DNA from: PALSA-1353 sp036267155
GTDB taxonomy: Bacteria > Planctomycetota > Phycisphaerae > Tepidisphaerales > Tepidisphaeraceae
Assembly: GCA_036267155.1 (NCBI GenBank)
Contig: DATAWP010000063.1
Span: 34,585 to 98,584, forward strand
Direction of reading: 5' to 3'
Length of the DNA stretch: 64,000 nt
The notes beneath the pieces are model-generated. The model was given only the letters and a program-made list of their open reading frames with translations. It was not told the origin of the DNA and ran no database searches. Each line of letters begins with the position of its first letter. Positions within the stretch are counted from its first letter, which is position 1. Below, one piece after another: positions 16,496 through 24,664 of the stretch. The position numbers and the translations under genes were made by a program.

Positions 16496-17671
16496 TCATG
16501 CCCTGAGCCGCGTCTGGATGTTATCCAACACATTCATGAAATTGATATAGCTGTCGTAGGGGCTTTCGTAGGGGCTGAAATATTTGTGGACATCGCCGTC
16601 GGACCAGTATTTGGTGCACATGTAATAGAAATGATCGCTGGTGGTCAGACGCCGCCAATCGGTCAGGAGTTGCTCATCCCCCTTTTCCTTCAGGGGGCCT
16701 TCCAGCTTGTACAACTCGTGCAGGGCGTTGGATTGCATGGCGTTGCCGAGCCACGCCGATAGATCGCGCTCGGTATCCGCCCAGGAAATCATGTGCGGCA
16801 CGTCGATTTCGCCGGAGGCGTCATATTTGTCGATCACCTGGCTGGGGGTGAGGAAATTGTTGTCCGTATGTTCCATCACCTTGCCGGGAACATGCCGCAT
16901 GAAATCGAAGATGCCGGTGTCGGCCCACTGGTGTTCGCCGAAGGTTTCGTAATCCATGAACAGGTTGCAGAGGAAACCGTTGCCGTTGATCTGGTTGACC
17001 CAGACGGCGAATTTCTCGGCGGTCAGGGGCCATTGCTCCCAGGATCGGTTGGAAAAACGGAATGCGATGTCGTCGCTGAGCCGGTAATTCTTGAGCAGCA
17101 GCTTCATCCGCGGCGCGTGTGGGGGACGATAGACGAAATTCGGACTGCGATAGCCCAGAATGTGATCGGCGCCTTCGGTCAGGATGGCTTCGTATCCCAT
17201 GTGGCTGACGAAATGGGCCAGATCGTTGTTGTAGATCAACTCGGTATTGCGAAAAACGCGCGGCTCCTGGCCGAAGAGGTGCTTGATGAATTGCCGATGC
17301 TGCTCGACCTGGGCCCGGAATTCCTCGCGAGAATAGAGGAACGACAGCGAGTGATAATACGTCTCATCCAGGAATTCCACGCAGCCGGTCTGATTCAGCT
17401 CGTGAAAAGAATCCATGACCTCGGGGACGAACTGTTGAAACTGCTCAAGCGCAACCCCGGTGATGGAGTACGCGATTCGGAAACGACCCTCGTGAACGCG
17501 GATGGTTTCCAGCAGCGTGCGGTTGGCCGGGAGGTAGCACTTGTGGGCCACCTTTCGGCAAATCTCCGCATTCTTGTAATCGTCGAAATAATGCCGGTCC
17601 GTATCGAAAACGCTATAGCGGCGAAGCCGGAACGGCTGATGAACCTGAAAATAAAAACAGACCGAAGCCAT
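16496..17671 (-). CDS. Glycoside hydrolase family 57 (alpha-amylase-like)
   Basis: 391 residues from ATG 17671 (MASVCFYFQVHQPFRLRRY). The HQP motif at the N-terminus is GH57 conserved region 1. The nucleophile is expected to be E144 in FRNTELIYNN and the catalytic acid D240 in LFMDYETFGEHQW (regions 3 and 4). The in-frame extension upstream to 17758 lacks any GH57 similarity and is left out. GH57 enzymes act on alpha-glucans such as glycogen or starch (amylase, branching, 4-alpha-glucanotransferase). No signal peptide is seen, so an intracellular glycogen-related role is likely. The gene stands alone. Confidence 0.88.
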   Translation of the reverse strand: MASVCFYFQVHQPFRLRRYSVFDTDRHYFDDYKNAEICRKVAHKCYLPANRTLLETIRVHEGRFRIAYSITGVALEQFQQFVPEVMDSFHELNQTGCVEFLDETYYHSLSFLYSREEFRAQVEQHRQFIKHLFGQEPRVFRNTELIYNNDLAHFVSHMGYEAILTEGADHILGYRSPNFVYRPPHAPRMKLLLKNYRLSDDIAFRFSNRSWEQWPLTAEKFAVWVNQINGNGFLCNLFMDYETFGEHQWADTGIFDFMRHVPGKVMEHTDNNFLTPSQVIDKYDASGEIDVPHMISWADTERDLSAWLGNAMQSNALHELYKLEGPLKEKGDEQLLTDWRRLTTSDHFYYMCTKYWSDGDVHKYFSPYESPYDSYINFMNVLDNIQTRLRA

Positions 17672-17824
17672 ATCAGCGCCTTTGGTTCTAGGTTTGGCAG
17701 TATACGCGGCGGCGAAAATGAATCCACGTCCCGGCGCATCGCCGGTGACGAAGCTCACCGAACGCGTATGGGCCGATAAGTCGTGGGGCGGTGAATCGGG
17801 CGGCGAACTGCCGATAGACTATTC

Positions 17825-18406
17825 ATGCGGTTGTCCGTTTTTATCGCGATGGTGCTGTTGGTGGGCGAAGTGGCCGGCGGTCAGACGACGCAGGCTTCAC
17901 CCGGCGATGCCGCGGTTCCGCCCGCATGGGAACGGCTGGTCAGTTCGCTGGCGGCGGCGGCGGCGGCGCATGATCCACAGGCCATGCAGGCACTGCTGCC
18001 CAGCGGATGTGCGGTGCATCGATTTAACGCCGACCGGGATGTAGACCTTTCCTCGCTCATCGACTTCACTTCGGCCAATTCGGTGCTGGGGGATCATGCG
18101 TATCTCTATCCACCGACCACTCTAGCCGCGGACATCGCCCGCGATGTGGACTCCGCGGCAGCGGTTTCCGATGCTGTTAAGAAAACGCTGGCGCTGGCGG
18201 ATGGGCATAACGAAACCGTCGCGCAAAGATGGTTGACGCAGAATCTGGGGCCCGAGGATCACGCGCCGATCGGCGTTATCGTGTTGTGGAACGCCAACCC
18301 TGATCAGGATCAGACCCAGCGGCCGGTGTTTATCCTGATCAAGGGGGAGAAGGATGGGGATGGATTCAAAGTCAGTCAAATCGTGTATGGGGATCCGCTG
18401 GGGTGA
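17825..18406 (+). CDS. Hypothetical secreted protein
   Basis: 193 residues. A signal peptide is visible (MRLSVFIAMVLLVGEVAGGQ, cleavage near residue 19), followed by an Ala-rich helix (AAAAAHDPQAMQALL) and a compact alpha+beta domain that ends FILIKGEKDGDGFKVSQIVY. The C-terminal strand pattern is reminiscent of small NTF2/SnoaL-like or lumazine-type folds, but no family can be claimed. It is a single gene, divergent from the GH57 gene and convergent with the reductase gene. Confidence 0.7.
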   Translation: MRLSVFIAMVLLVGEVAGGQTTQASPGDAAVPPAWERLVSSLAAAAAAHDPQAMQALLPSGCAVHRFNADRDVDLSSLIDFTSANSVLGDHAYLYPPTTLAADIARDVDSAAAVSDAVKKTLALADGHNETVAQRWLTQNLGPEDHAPIGVIVLWNANPDQDQTQRPVFILIKGEKDGDGFKVSQIVYGDPLG

Positions 18407-18445
18407 CGAACCCGGCGACCTTCGGTCGGATTCGCCAAATAAAAC

Positions 18446-19327
18446 TTAGTGTAGCCTTGCCAATTTTTCGACGACGGTGAAGAGGGCCTGGGTTCCGTCG
18501 CGGCCGTGGCCGGCGGCCTGGGCGGCGGTGAAAAGCTGGTGCGCCAAGCTCGCGGCCGACAGGGACGTGTTCGATTCCTCCGCGGCCTGCAAGATCAAAC
18601 GCAAATCCTTCTCCTGAAGATTGATGGTGAATCCGGGCCGGAAATCTCCGGCGATCATGCGCGGGCCGAGGTTGGCCAGTTGCCACGAGCCGGCGGCGCC
18701 TCCACCGAGGGCGGCGATCGTTTTCTCCAGGTTTAGTCCGTGCTTCTTTGCGAACGTCAGCGCCTCGCACACGGCGAGGTTGGTGACGCTCACGAGAATC
18801 TGATTCACCAGCTTGGTGAGTTGCCCCATGCCGCTGGGGCCGCAGTGGGTGATGGTTTCACCCAGGTGCCTCAGGATCGGCTCGACACGCTCAAATGCGC
18901 CTGCGTCGCCGCCGACCATGATCGAGAGCGTTCCTTTGCGGGCACCCACGTCGCCGCCGCTGACCGGGGCGTCGAGAAAGAACGTGCCCTGTTTGCCCAA
19001 TTCGTCGGCCAGATTCCGGGTGACGGCCGGCGAGATCGTGGAATGATCGACCACGATGAGCCCCGGCCGCGCCGAAGCGGCAATGCCGTCCTTGCCGCGG
19101 ACGATCGCTTCGACATCTGGTGTATCGGTCACACAGATAAAAACAACATCGCTCTGAGCGGCAACCTCCACGGGGGAAGCGGCAAAGCGCGCTCCGCGCC
19201 CGATAAGACGGGATGCCTTCGATTTCGTCCGGGTGTAAACGAGCAGCGGGTATCCCGCCTCCAGCAGTCTGCCTGCCATTGGCGCGCCCATGATTCCCAG
19301 GCCGATGAATCCGATCCGGTGTTCCAT
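18446..19327 (-). CDS. NAD(P)-dependent beta-hydroxyacid dehydrogenase (3-hydroxyisobutyrate/tartronate semialdehyde reductase family)
   Basis: 293 residues, the usual length. The Rossmann motif GFIGLGIMGAPMAGRLL starts at residue 6. DAPVSGGDVGARKGTLSIMVGG is the substrate-binding signature, and the catalytic Lys lies in GQLTKLVNQILV. The helical C-terminal domain ends the protein. These enzymes reduce or oxidise small beta-hydroxyacids (3-hydroxyisobutyrate, tartronate semialdehyde, or succinic semialdehyde in the GLYR clade); the substrate is not resolved. It starts 6 nt downstream of the kinase gene, so the two may be co-transcribed, with no obvious functional link. Confidence 0.85.
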   Translation of the reverse strand: MEHRIGFIGLGIMGAPMAGRLLEAGYPLLVYTRTKSKASRLIGRGARFAASPVEVAAQSDVVFICVTDTPDVEAIVRGKDGIAASARPGLIVVDHSTISPAVTRNLADELGKQGTFFLDAPVSGGDVGARKGTLSIMVGGDAGAFERVEPILRHLGETITHCGPSGMGQLTKLVNQILVSVTNLAVCEALTFAKKHGLNLEKTIAALGGGAAGSWQLANLGPRMIAGDFRPGFTINLQEKDLRLILQAAEESNTSLSAASLAHQLFTAAQAAGHGRDGTQALFTVVEKLARLH

Positions 19328-19333
19328 CTGCCG

Positions 19334-20629
19334 TTATTTGTGCAGCAAGATGAGCAGAATGACAAGGATGACGTTGAGGAATATTGACACCCCCGCGACC
19401 CAGTACGTGAGCGTCATCAGCGCGGGCGACCAGAAACCCGGCAGCGGCGTGGAGGGATTGGGGACCAAATCGACCGTTTTGCCGGTCTCTTCGATCTTCG
19501 CCAGTGAATCCAGGTCCACGATTCGCCGCGCATATTTGGGAGCTTCGTTTTTTTGCACCAGGCGAAGGTCTTCCAGCATCTGTTCGGTGGATTCGTAACG
19601 ATCCTCGCGGCGCTTGGCCATGGCGATGTCGATGATTTCGCCCACGCCCGCGGAGAGGGCCGTGTTGACGTGATCGGCCGGAATCAGCGCCTGACCCAGA
19701 TGCTTGTGCATGACGGCAGCCGGCGTTTCACCTTCAAACGGGGGCCGGCCCGTCACCAGATGATAAAGCGTTGCGCCCAGGGAATAGATGTCGGCACGGA
19801 AGTCGATGTCCCGGTCGCCGCGGATTTGTTCGGGACTGATGTAATAGGGCGTGCCATACGCCTTGCCTGCTTCCAATTCGGCGGCCCGCTTGTCGTCCAT
19901 CTGCCTGGCCAAGCCCAAATCGGTCAACTTCGCCACGCCCTGGGGAGTCAAAATGATGTTCTTGGGCTTCACGTCGCGGTGAATCAAGCCGCGCTGATGG
20001 GCGTGAGCCAGGGCGTCGGCCATTTGAATGCCGATGTCCAGGGCCTCGGCCTCGGAAAAACTTTTTCCCTCGCCGGCGGGCGGCGCGGCCATCAGATCGT
20101 AAAGCGTTTTGCCTTCCACGAATTCCATGACAAAATAGTGGAATCCGTCCGGAGATTCGCCCACGTCGATGGCCTGCACGATGTTGTTATGACTGAGCCG
20201 GGCCGCCGCCTTGCCTTCTTTATAGAAGCGGTCCACGAAATCGCGGTTGTCGCTCATTTTCCTCGGCAGGATTTTCACGGCAACGATGCGATCGAGCGAA
20301 ACCTGCCGGGCGCGATACACCCGGGCCATGGCCCCCTTGCCGACTTCGCCGAGAATTTCGTATCCGGGAATGCGGCTGGCTCTTCCATCGGCCACCACCT
20401 GCCGAATGCGCTTGGCCTGGTTGACCGTGATAAAGCTATGTTCGATGAGGAGATCGGTGAGGCTACGGGCGTTGGGATCGGAAGACTGTTTCTGCTGCTC
20501 GCGGCAAAACTCAATTTCGCTGCGCGTGGCCAGCCCCATGTCCACGGCGAGCTTTCCCACTTCAGTATCAAGATTGGAAGCGGCTAAAAGACTCTTAGCC
20601 GAGGCAGCTTGATTGGGTGTTTCCGACAT
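19334..20629 (-). CDS. Membrane-anchored Hanks-type Ser/Thr protein kinase
   Basis: 431 residues. An N-terminal helical region (1-85) resembles the two-helix repeat found at the start of GspE-type proteins (KLAVDMGLATRSEIEFCREQ). The kinase domain begins at about 90 with GEVGKGAMARVY, catalytic Lys K119 (VAVKIL), HRDVKPKN (217-224) and DLG in place of DFG at 237-239. A single membrane helix lies near the C-terminus (about 405-428), with only two or three residues after it. The active-site residues are intact. No extracellular sensor domain follows the helix, so the kinase is tethered rather than receptor-like. Multiple kinases of this kind are typical of Planctomycetota. Confidence 0.88.
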   Translation of the reverse strand: MSETPNQAASAKSLLAASNLDTEVGKLAVDMGLATRSEIEFCREQQKQSSDPNARSLTDLLIEHSFITVNQAKRIRQVVADGRASRIPGYEILGEVGKGAMARVYRARQVSLDRIVAVKILPRKMSDNRDFVDRFYKEGKAAARLSHNNIVQAIDVGESPDGFHYFVMEFVEGKTLYDLMAAPPAGEGKSFSEAEALDIGIQMADALAHAHQRGLIHRDVKPKNIILTPQGVAKLTDLGLARQMDDKRAAELEAGKAYGTPYYISPEQIRGDRDIDFRADIYSLGATLYHLVTGRPPFEGETPAAVMHKHLGQALIPADHVNTALSAGVGEIIDIAMAKRREDRYESTEQMLEDLRLVQKNEAPKYARRIVDLDSLAKIEETGKTVDLVPNPSTPLPGFWSPALMTLTYWVAGVSIFLNVILVILLILLHK

Positions 20630-20879
20630 TGGCCGCTCGCTGAAAAAAGTTCCGCGGGGTCAAGTCGCCCATCCCCGGCGGACTCAACGGCTGCATTCCT
20701 CCAAATTCCGACACCCTAAGCCCTCTAAAACCTAGGCCGGGGAACGGAAAGTGTCAAGGTATAAATGAGGCCAGATGCAGATTCCCAACGACCGACGCAT
20801 GAAGCGCACAGGTCGCTCATTTAATCGGATATTTCGCATTTGACCCAGCCTTGGAAGCATTATCGGACGAGGCGAATTT

Positions 20880-22214
20880 TCAGGCCATATTCCCAATCAT
20901 TGCCGTCGCAAATTCGCTGCATTTCACCTTCTTCGCTCCGTCCATCTGGCGGGCGAAATCATACGTCACCGTCTTGGCTGCGATCGTTCGCTCCAGGCTT
21001 TTGACGATCAGGTTGGCCGCCTCCGGCCAGTTCATGTATTCCAGCATCATCACGCCGGAAAGAATGACGCTGCCGGGGTTCACCACATCTTGGTTGGCGT
21101 ACTTGGGTGCGGTGCCGTGCGTGGCTTCAAACACGGCGTGGCCGGTCACGTAATTGATGTTGCCGCCCGGAGCGATGCCGATTCCCCCGACCTGCGCGGC
21201 CAGGGCATCCGACAAATAATCACCGTTGAGATTCGGCGTGGCGATCACGTCAAAATCCTCAGGGCGGGTCAGCACCTGCTGCAAGGTAATATCCGCGATG
21301 GCATCCTTGATGACGATGCCGGCGCCGGGTTTGCCTTCGGGAATCTTGCACCATGGGCCGCCGTCGATTTCAACGGCTCCGAAAAACTGCTTGGCGACGC
21401 GATAGCCCCAGTCACGGAAAGCGCCTTCCGTGAACTTCATGATATTCCCTTTGTGAACGAACGTGACGCTCTTGCGATTGTGTTTGATGGCGTGGCCGAT
21501 CGCGGTGTGGGCCAGACGCTCGGTACCGAGATAGCTGATCGGCTTGATGCCGATGCCGACCTCGACGCCAACGTCACGGGCCGGAGCGCCGATGCCCTGG
21601 AGTTTCTTCTGCCAATCCACCCCGGCTTCCTTGCTGCCGAAGCGAATTTTGTTGAAGTCCTTGGGAAAATTTTGCGAAAGAAAATCCAGGATTTTCTGGC
21701 TCTGGGCCGTTCCGGCGGCGTATTCGATGCCGGCGTAGATGTCTTCCGTGTTCTCGCGGAAGATGACCATGTCCACTTTTTCCGGATGCTTCACCGGCGA
21801 GGGGACGCCTTTGAAATAGCGCACCGGCCGAAGGCAGACAAACAGATCGAGCATTTGCCGCAGGGCCACGTTAAGCGAGCGAATCCCGCCGCCGACGGGC
21901 GTGGTCAGCGGACCTTTGATCCCGACGTGAAACGCCTTGAACGCATCGACGGTATCATCCGGCAGCCAGTTGTTGAACTTCTTGAAACTCTTTTCACCGG
22001 CGTAGACCTCCATCCAGGATATTTTCTTCTTGCCGCCGTACGCTTTTTCGACGGCCGCGTCCAAAACGCGCTGGCTGGCCCTCCAGATGTCCGGGCCGGT
22101 TCCATCGCCTTCGATGAAGGGGATAATTGGATGATCCGGGACATTCAATTTGCCGCCGGAAATGGAAATCGCCTGGCCCTGCGGGGGAGGCGTAACGTCC
22201 TTGAATTGAGGCAT
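20880..22214 (-). CDS. icd: NADP-type isocitrate dehydrogenase
   Basis: 444 residues from ATG 22214, with AGGAA 7 nt upstream; the in-frame extension to 22274 is rejected. It catalyses oxidative decarboxylation of isocitrate to 2-oxoglutarate in the TCA cycle. Visible signatures are IPFIEGDGTGPDIW at the N-terminus, GGGIRSLNVALRQ with the substrate/regulatory Ser, VIFRENTEDIYAGIEYA, the YLGTERLAHTAIGHA region and HGTAPKYANQDVVNPGS near the C-terminus. Length and motif order match the E. coli-type homodimeric enzyme. It lies 86 bp downstream of the pyridoxamine-oxidase-like gene and probably has its own promoter. Confidence 0.93.
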   Translation of the reverse strand: MPQFKDVTPPPQGQAISISGGKLNVPDHPIIPFIEGDGTGPDIWRASQRVLDAAVEKAYGGKKKISWMEVYAGEKSFKKFNNWLPDDTVDAFKAFHVGIKGPLTTPVGGGIRSLNVALRQMLDLFVCLRPVRYFKGVPSPVKHPEKVDMVIFRENTEDIYAGIEYAAGTAQSQKILDFLSQNFPKDFNKIRFGSKEAGVDWQKKLQGIGAPARDVGVEVGIGIKPISYLGTERLAHTAIGHAIKHNRKSVTFVHKGNIMKFTEGAFRDWGYRVAKQFFGAVEIDGGPWCKIPEGKPGAGIVIKDAIADITLQQVLTRPEDFDVIATPNLNGDYLSDALAAQVGGIGIAPGGNINYVTGHAVFEATHGTAPKYANQDVVNPGSVILSGVMMLEYMNWPEAANLIVKSLERTIAAKTVTYDFARQMDGAKKVKCSEFATAMIGNMA

Positions 22215-22300
22215 AAACGGGTTCCTATTCTGTGAAAAAAACCAGAGGCCGAAGGTTAGAGCAAGGCTTATCAAAGGTCAAAATGCGGCGCGGGATTATC

Positions 22301-22867
22301 CTAATCTGATAACCGGCCGTCATTCGATCCCGGGGTGGGCAGGCCGTCGATGCTGTAGCGATTCTTTTCCGCGCGATATTCCTGCAATCCCCGTGGTCCC
22401 TTTCGCTCGGCCCACTTTGGAAGCATATCTCGGTGTGCTGCCAGCCGCATCAGCGGCACCCCGAACCCACAGGAGGTTTGCACCCGGTCGATATCCGCGA
22501 CGATGACTTGTCTCGTTCCGGGTAAGTCTGGAAAACAGGACCGCAACTCTGGCCATTCGTCGTCATTCGGCAGCACGACTTTTCCGCGGCCATAGAGCCT
22601 CAGAATCTTCGGCGGGTCATCGAAAGTAAGGAACATGAACGTGATTCGAGTATTTTCGAGCAGATGCGCGGCCGTTTCATTTCCGCTGCCGGTGAGGTCC
22701 AGATACGCCACGCGCTTCGGTGATAATATCCGGAACGTGTCGAGCCCTTTGGGGGAAAGGTTCACCCGGCCTTGAGGCGAGAGGGGCGCAGTGGCCACGA
22801 AGAACATAGGCTGTGCCCGGATAAGATCCGCCAGTTCAGACGTGATCGCGTCATGTGGCTTGGCCAT
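22301..22867 (-). CDS. Pyridoxamine 5'-phosphate oxidase-like FMN-binding protein
   Basis: 188 residues. It is a split-barrel flavin protein by pattern: an early FFVATAPLSPQGRVNLSPKG strand pair, VAYLDLTGSGNETAAHLLEN, and TFMFLTFDDPPKILRLYGRG. The last segment matches the PPOX-family branch often annotated as pyridamine 5'-phosphate oxidase-like. The C-terminus has SCGFGVPLM and WAERKGPRGLQEYR. A genuine role in vitamin B6 synthesis is unlikely; a general FMN- or F420-dependent reductase is more probable. It is divergent from the MscS gene. Confidence 0.82.
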   Translation of the reverse strand: MAKPHDAITSELADLIRAQPMFFVATAPLSPQGRVNLSPKGLDTFRILSPKRVAYLDLTGSGNETAAHLLENTRITFMFLTFDDPPKILRLYGRGKVVLPNDDEWPELRSCFPDLPGTRQVIVADIDRVQTSCGFGVPLMRLAAHRDMLPKWAERKGPRGLQEYRAEKNRYSIDGLPTPGSNDGRLSD

Positions 22868-23034
22868 GATTCACTCCCTTTCACCATCGCCTTCCGATTC
22901 TGGTGGCCATGAGCATAATTCGCCGTGCGGCGCCCTGACAAACCGGATAAACGGACCGGCGGGACTTTCTCTTCATAAATTGCTTGTGGCCGCGCGGACA
23001 GGCGTAGATAATTCGCCGGGATTTGGAGTTTACG

Positions 23035-24375
23035 ATGCTGAGCCGTTTGAGAAAAGTCTGCGGCATGATCGCGGTGATCCTGGCGATGGCCTCGTCGGCG
23101 GCGCTGGCGCAGTCTCCATTTCTCGACGTGGCCGCCCACGAGTCTTCAGCCAACTCGCAGACCAATCCCACTTCCGAGCCGGCCGCGACATCTTATATTC
23201 AGCTTATCGCCCACGCCCACACCGGCGGCGTCGATCTGGATTGGCAATGTGAACTGCCCGGCATCGCGACCTATCATCTCGAACGCGCGGTTCACGGCAC
23301 GGCGTTTTGGGATGAATCGAAAACTTTTCCCGCTAACGTGAACGATTTTACGGACCAGACGGTCAAACAGGGCGTGACGTACGACTATCGCCTGACCGCG
23401 TTGGACAGCGCTGGAAAGGTCCTGGAAATATCTCGAACCGTCAGTCCATCGCAGGTGACGCTCATCAACGCTTTCAGAGGCGACGTTGTCACCCTGAAGG
23501 ACATGATGGATTTCCAGTTCTGGCAGCAATCCGTCAATACTCTTGTCCTGGGCACGCTCGCGTTTGTGCCAAAACTGCTGGCGGCACTGATTCTTTTCGG
23601 AATTTTCTGGTTGATTTACCGCATGATTCGCCGGATCGTCCTCGGGTCAATGGCCCGGGCTCATGTCGATTCGAGCATCCGGGACATGCTGGGTTCGCTG
23701 ATCAAATGGTCGATCATGGGCTTCGGGCTGGTGATCGCTTGCAACCAGGTCGGAATCGAGATCGCCGCCCTGCTGACGGGCGTGTCGATCATCGGCTTGG
23801 CCATCGGCTTCGCCGCACAGGAGACGCTGGCAAACTTCATCGCGGGCGTGGTCATTTTCTGGGACAAGCCGTTCAAGGTCGGGGATTGGATTATCATCGA
23901 CGGCATGTTCGGCCGGGTGCTTCGCGTCAGCTTCCGATCGACACGGATGCTGAATCTCAACGGCGAAACGATCGTTCTGCCGAACACGTACATGCTGGCC
24001 AACCGCGTCGCCAACCACAGCACCCACCCGGTGGTTAGGGTCGAGATACCCATCGGAATCGCATACAAGGAATCCATCGACAAGGCGCGGACGGCCCTGC
24101 TGGCAACGGTGGATGGCGATCAGCGAATCTGCAAAGACCCAGCCCCCAGCGTTGTGGTGAGCCAATGTGCCGATAGCAGCGTAAACCTGCTTCTACGCAT
24201 CTGGACCAGGGATGAAGCGATCGAAAAAGACGTTTTGCACGATTATCTTGAGAAGGCCAAGAAGGCTCTGGATGCGGCAAATATCGAGATTCCCTTCCCG
24301 CACGTGCAGTTGCTGTTGGATAATCACTCCGCGATTTCGACGATGGCGGCGGATTCGCTGCAAGGCGTCCGCTAA
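23035..24375 (+). CDS. MscS-family mechanosensitive channel with FN3-like N-terminal domain
   Basis: 446 residues from ATG 23035, with GGAG 7 nt upstream (the TTG at 23023 is less likely). The signal peptide LSRLRKVCGMIAVILAMASS is followed by a periplasmic beta domain (about 50-140). Its pattern is fibronectin type III-like: GGVDLDWQCE, TYHLERAV, and TYDYRLTALDSAGK. Three membrane helices follow, then the MscS pore-lining helix (ALLTGVSIIGLAIGFAAQET) and the beta domain (FKVGDWIIIDGMFGRVL, LNGETIVLPN) with the alpha/beta vestibule. It releases solutes under hypo-osmotic stress. The extracytoplasmic FN3-like module is unusual for MscS. Confidence 0.87.
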   Translation: MLSRLRKVCGMIAVILAMASSAALAQSPFLDVAAHESSANSQTNPTSEPAATSYIQLIAHAHTGGVDLDWQCELPGIATYHLERAVHGTAFWDESKTFPANVNDFTDQTVKQGVTYDYRLTALDSAGKVLEISRTVSPSQVTLINAFRGDVVTLKDMMDFQFWQQSVNTLVLGTLAFVPKLLAALILFGIFWLIYRMIRRIVLGSMARAHVDSSIRDMLGSLIKWSIMGFGLVIACNQVGIEIAALLTGVSIIGLAIGFAAQETLANFIAGVVIFWDKPFKVGDWIIIDGMFGRVLRVSFRSTRMLNLNGETIVLPNTYMLANRVANHSTHPVVRVEIPIGIAYKESIDKARTALLATVDGDQRICKDPAPSVVVSQCADSSVNLLLRIWTRDEAIEKDVLHDYLEKAKKALDAANIEIPFPHVQLLLDNHSAISTMAADSLQGVR

Positions 24376-24664
24376 AAAACGTGTTTTTTGCCCAAAGCCC
24401 CGATTTAGCGGCGATGCGCAGCCGCTAACCAACGAATATATCATCTTTGTTCATTGCCAACCTTTTTATGCTTGAGACGCCCCTGCTATTCAGAGTAAAA
24501 TCTGTTGTCGAAATGCAGACAGGCAAGGATACCGTAGTTTTTGGACTGTTTGTAGAAACCTTACCGAACCCCGCCGACGTGTCGGCAGTAGCATAAGTAA
24601 CGGCTGGCTGGCTCCGGCTAAAACCCGCCCGATTCACCGCAGTCGCCTGCGAAGGACTCTCCCG

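Noticed and set aside
24373..24391. A/T-rich inverted repeat after the MscS gene as terminator
   Set aside because: The stem is only A-T pairs around a 2-nt loop, which is too weak to call.
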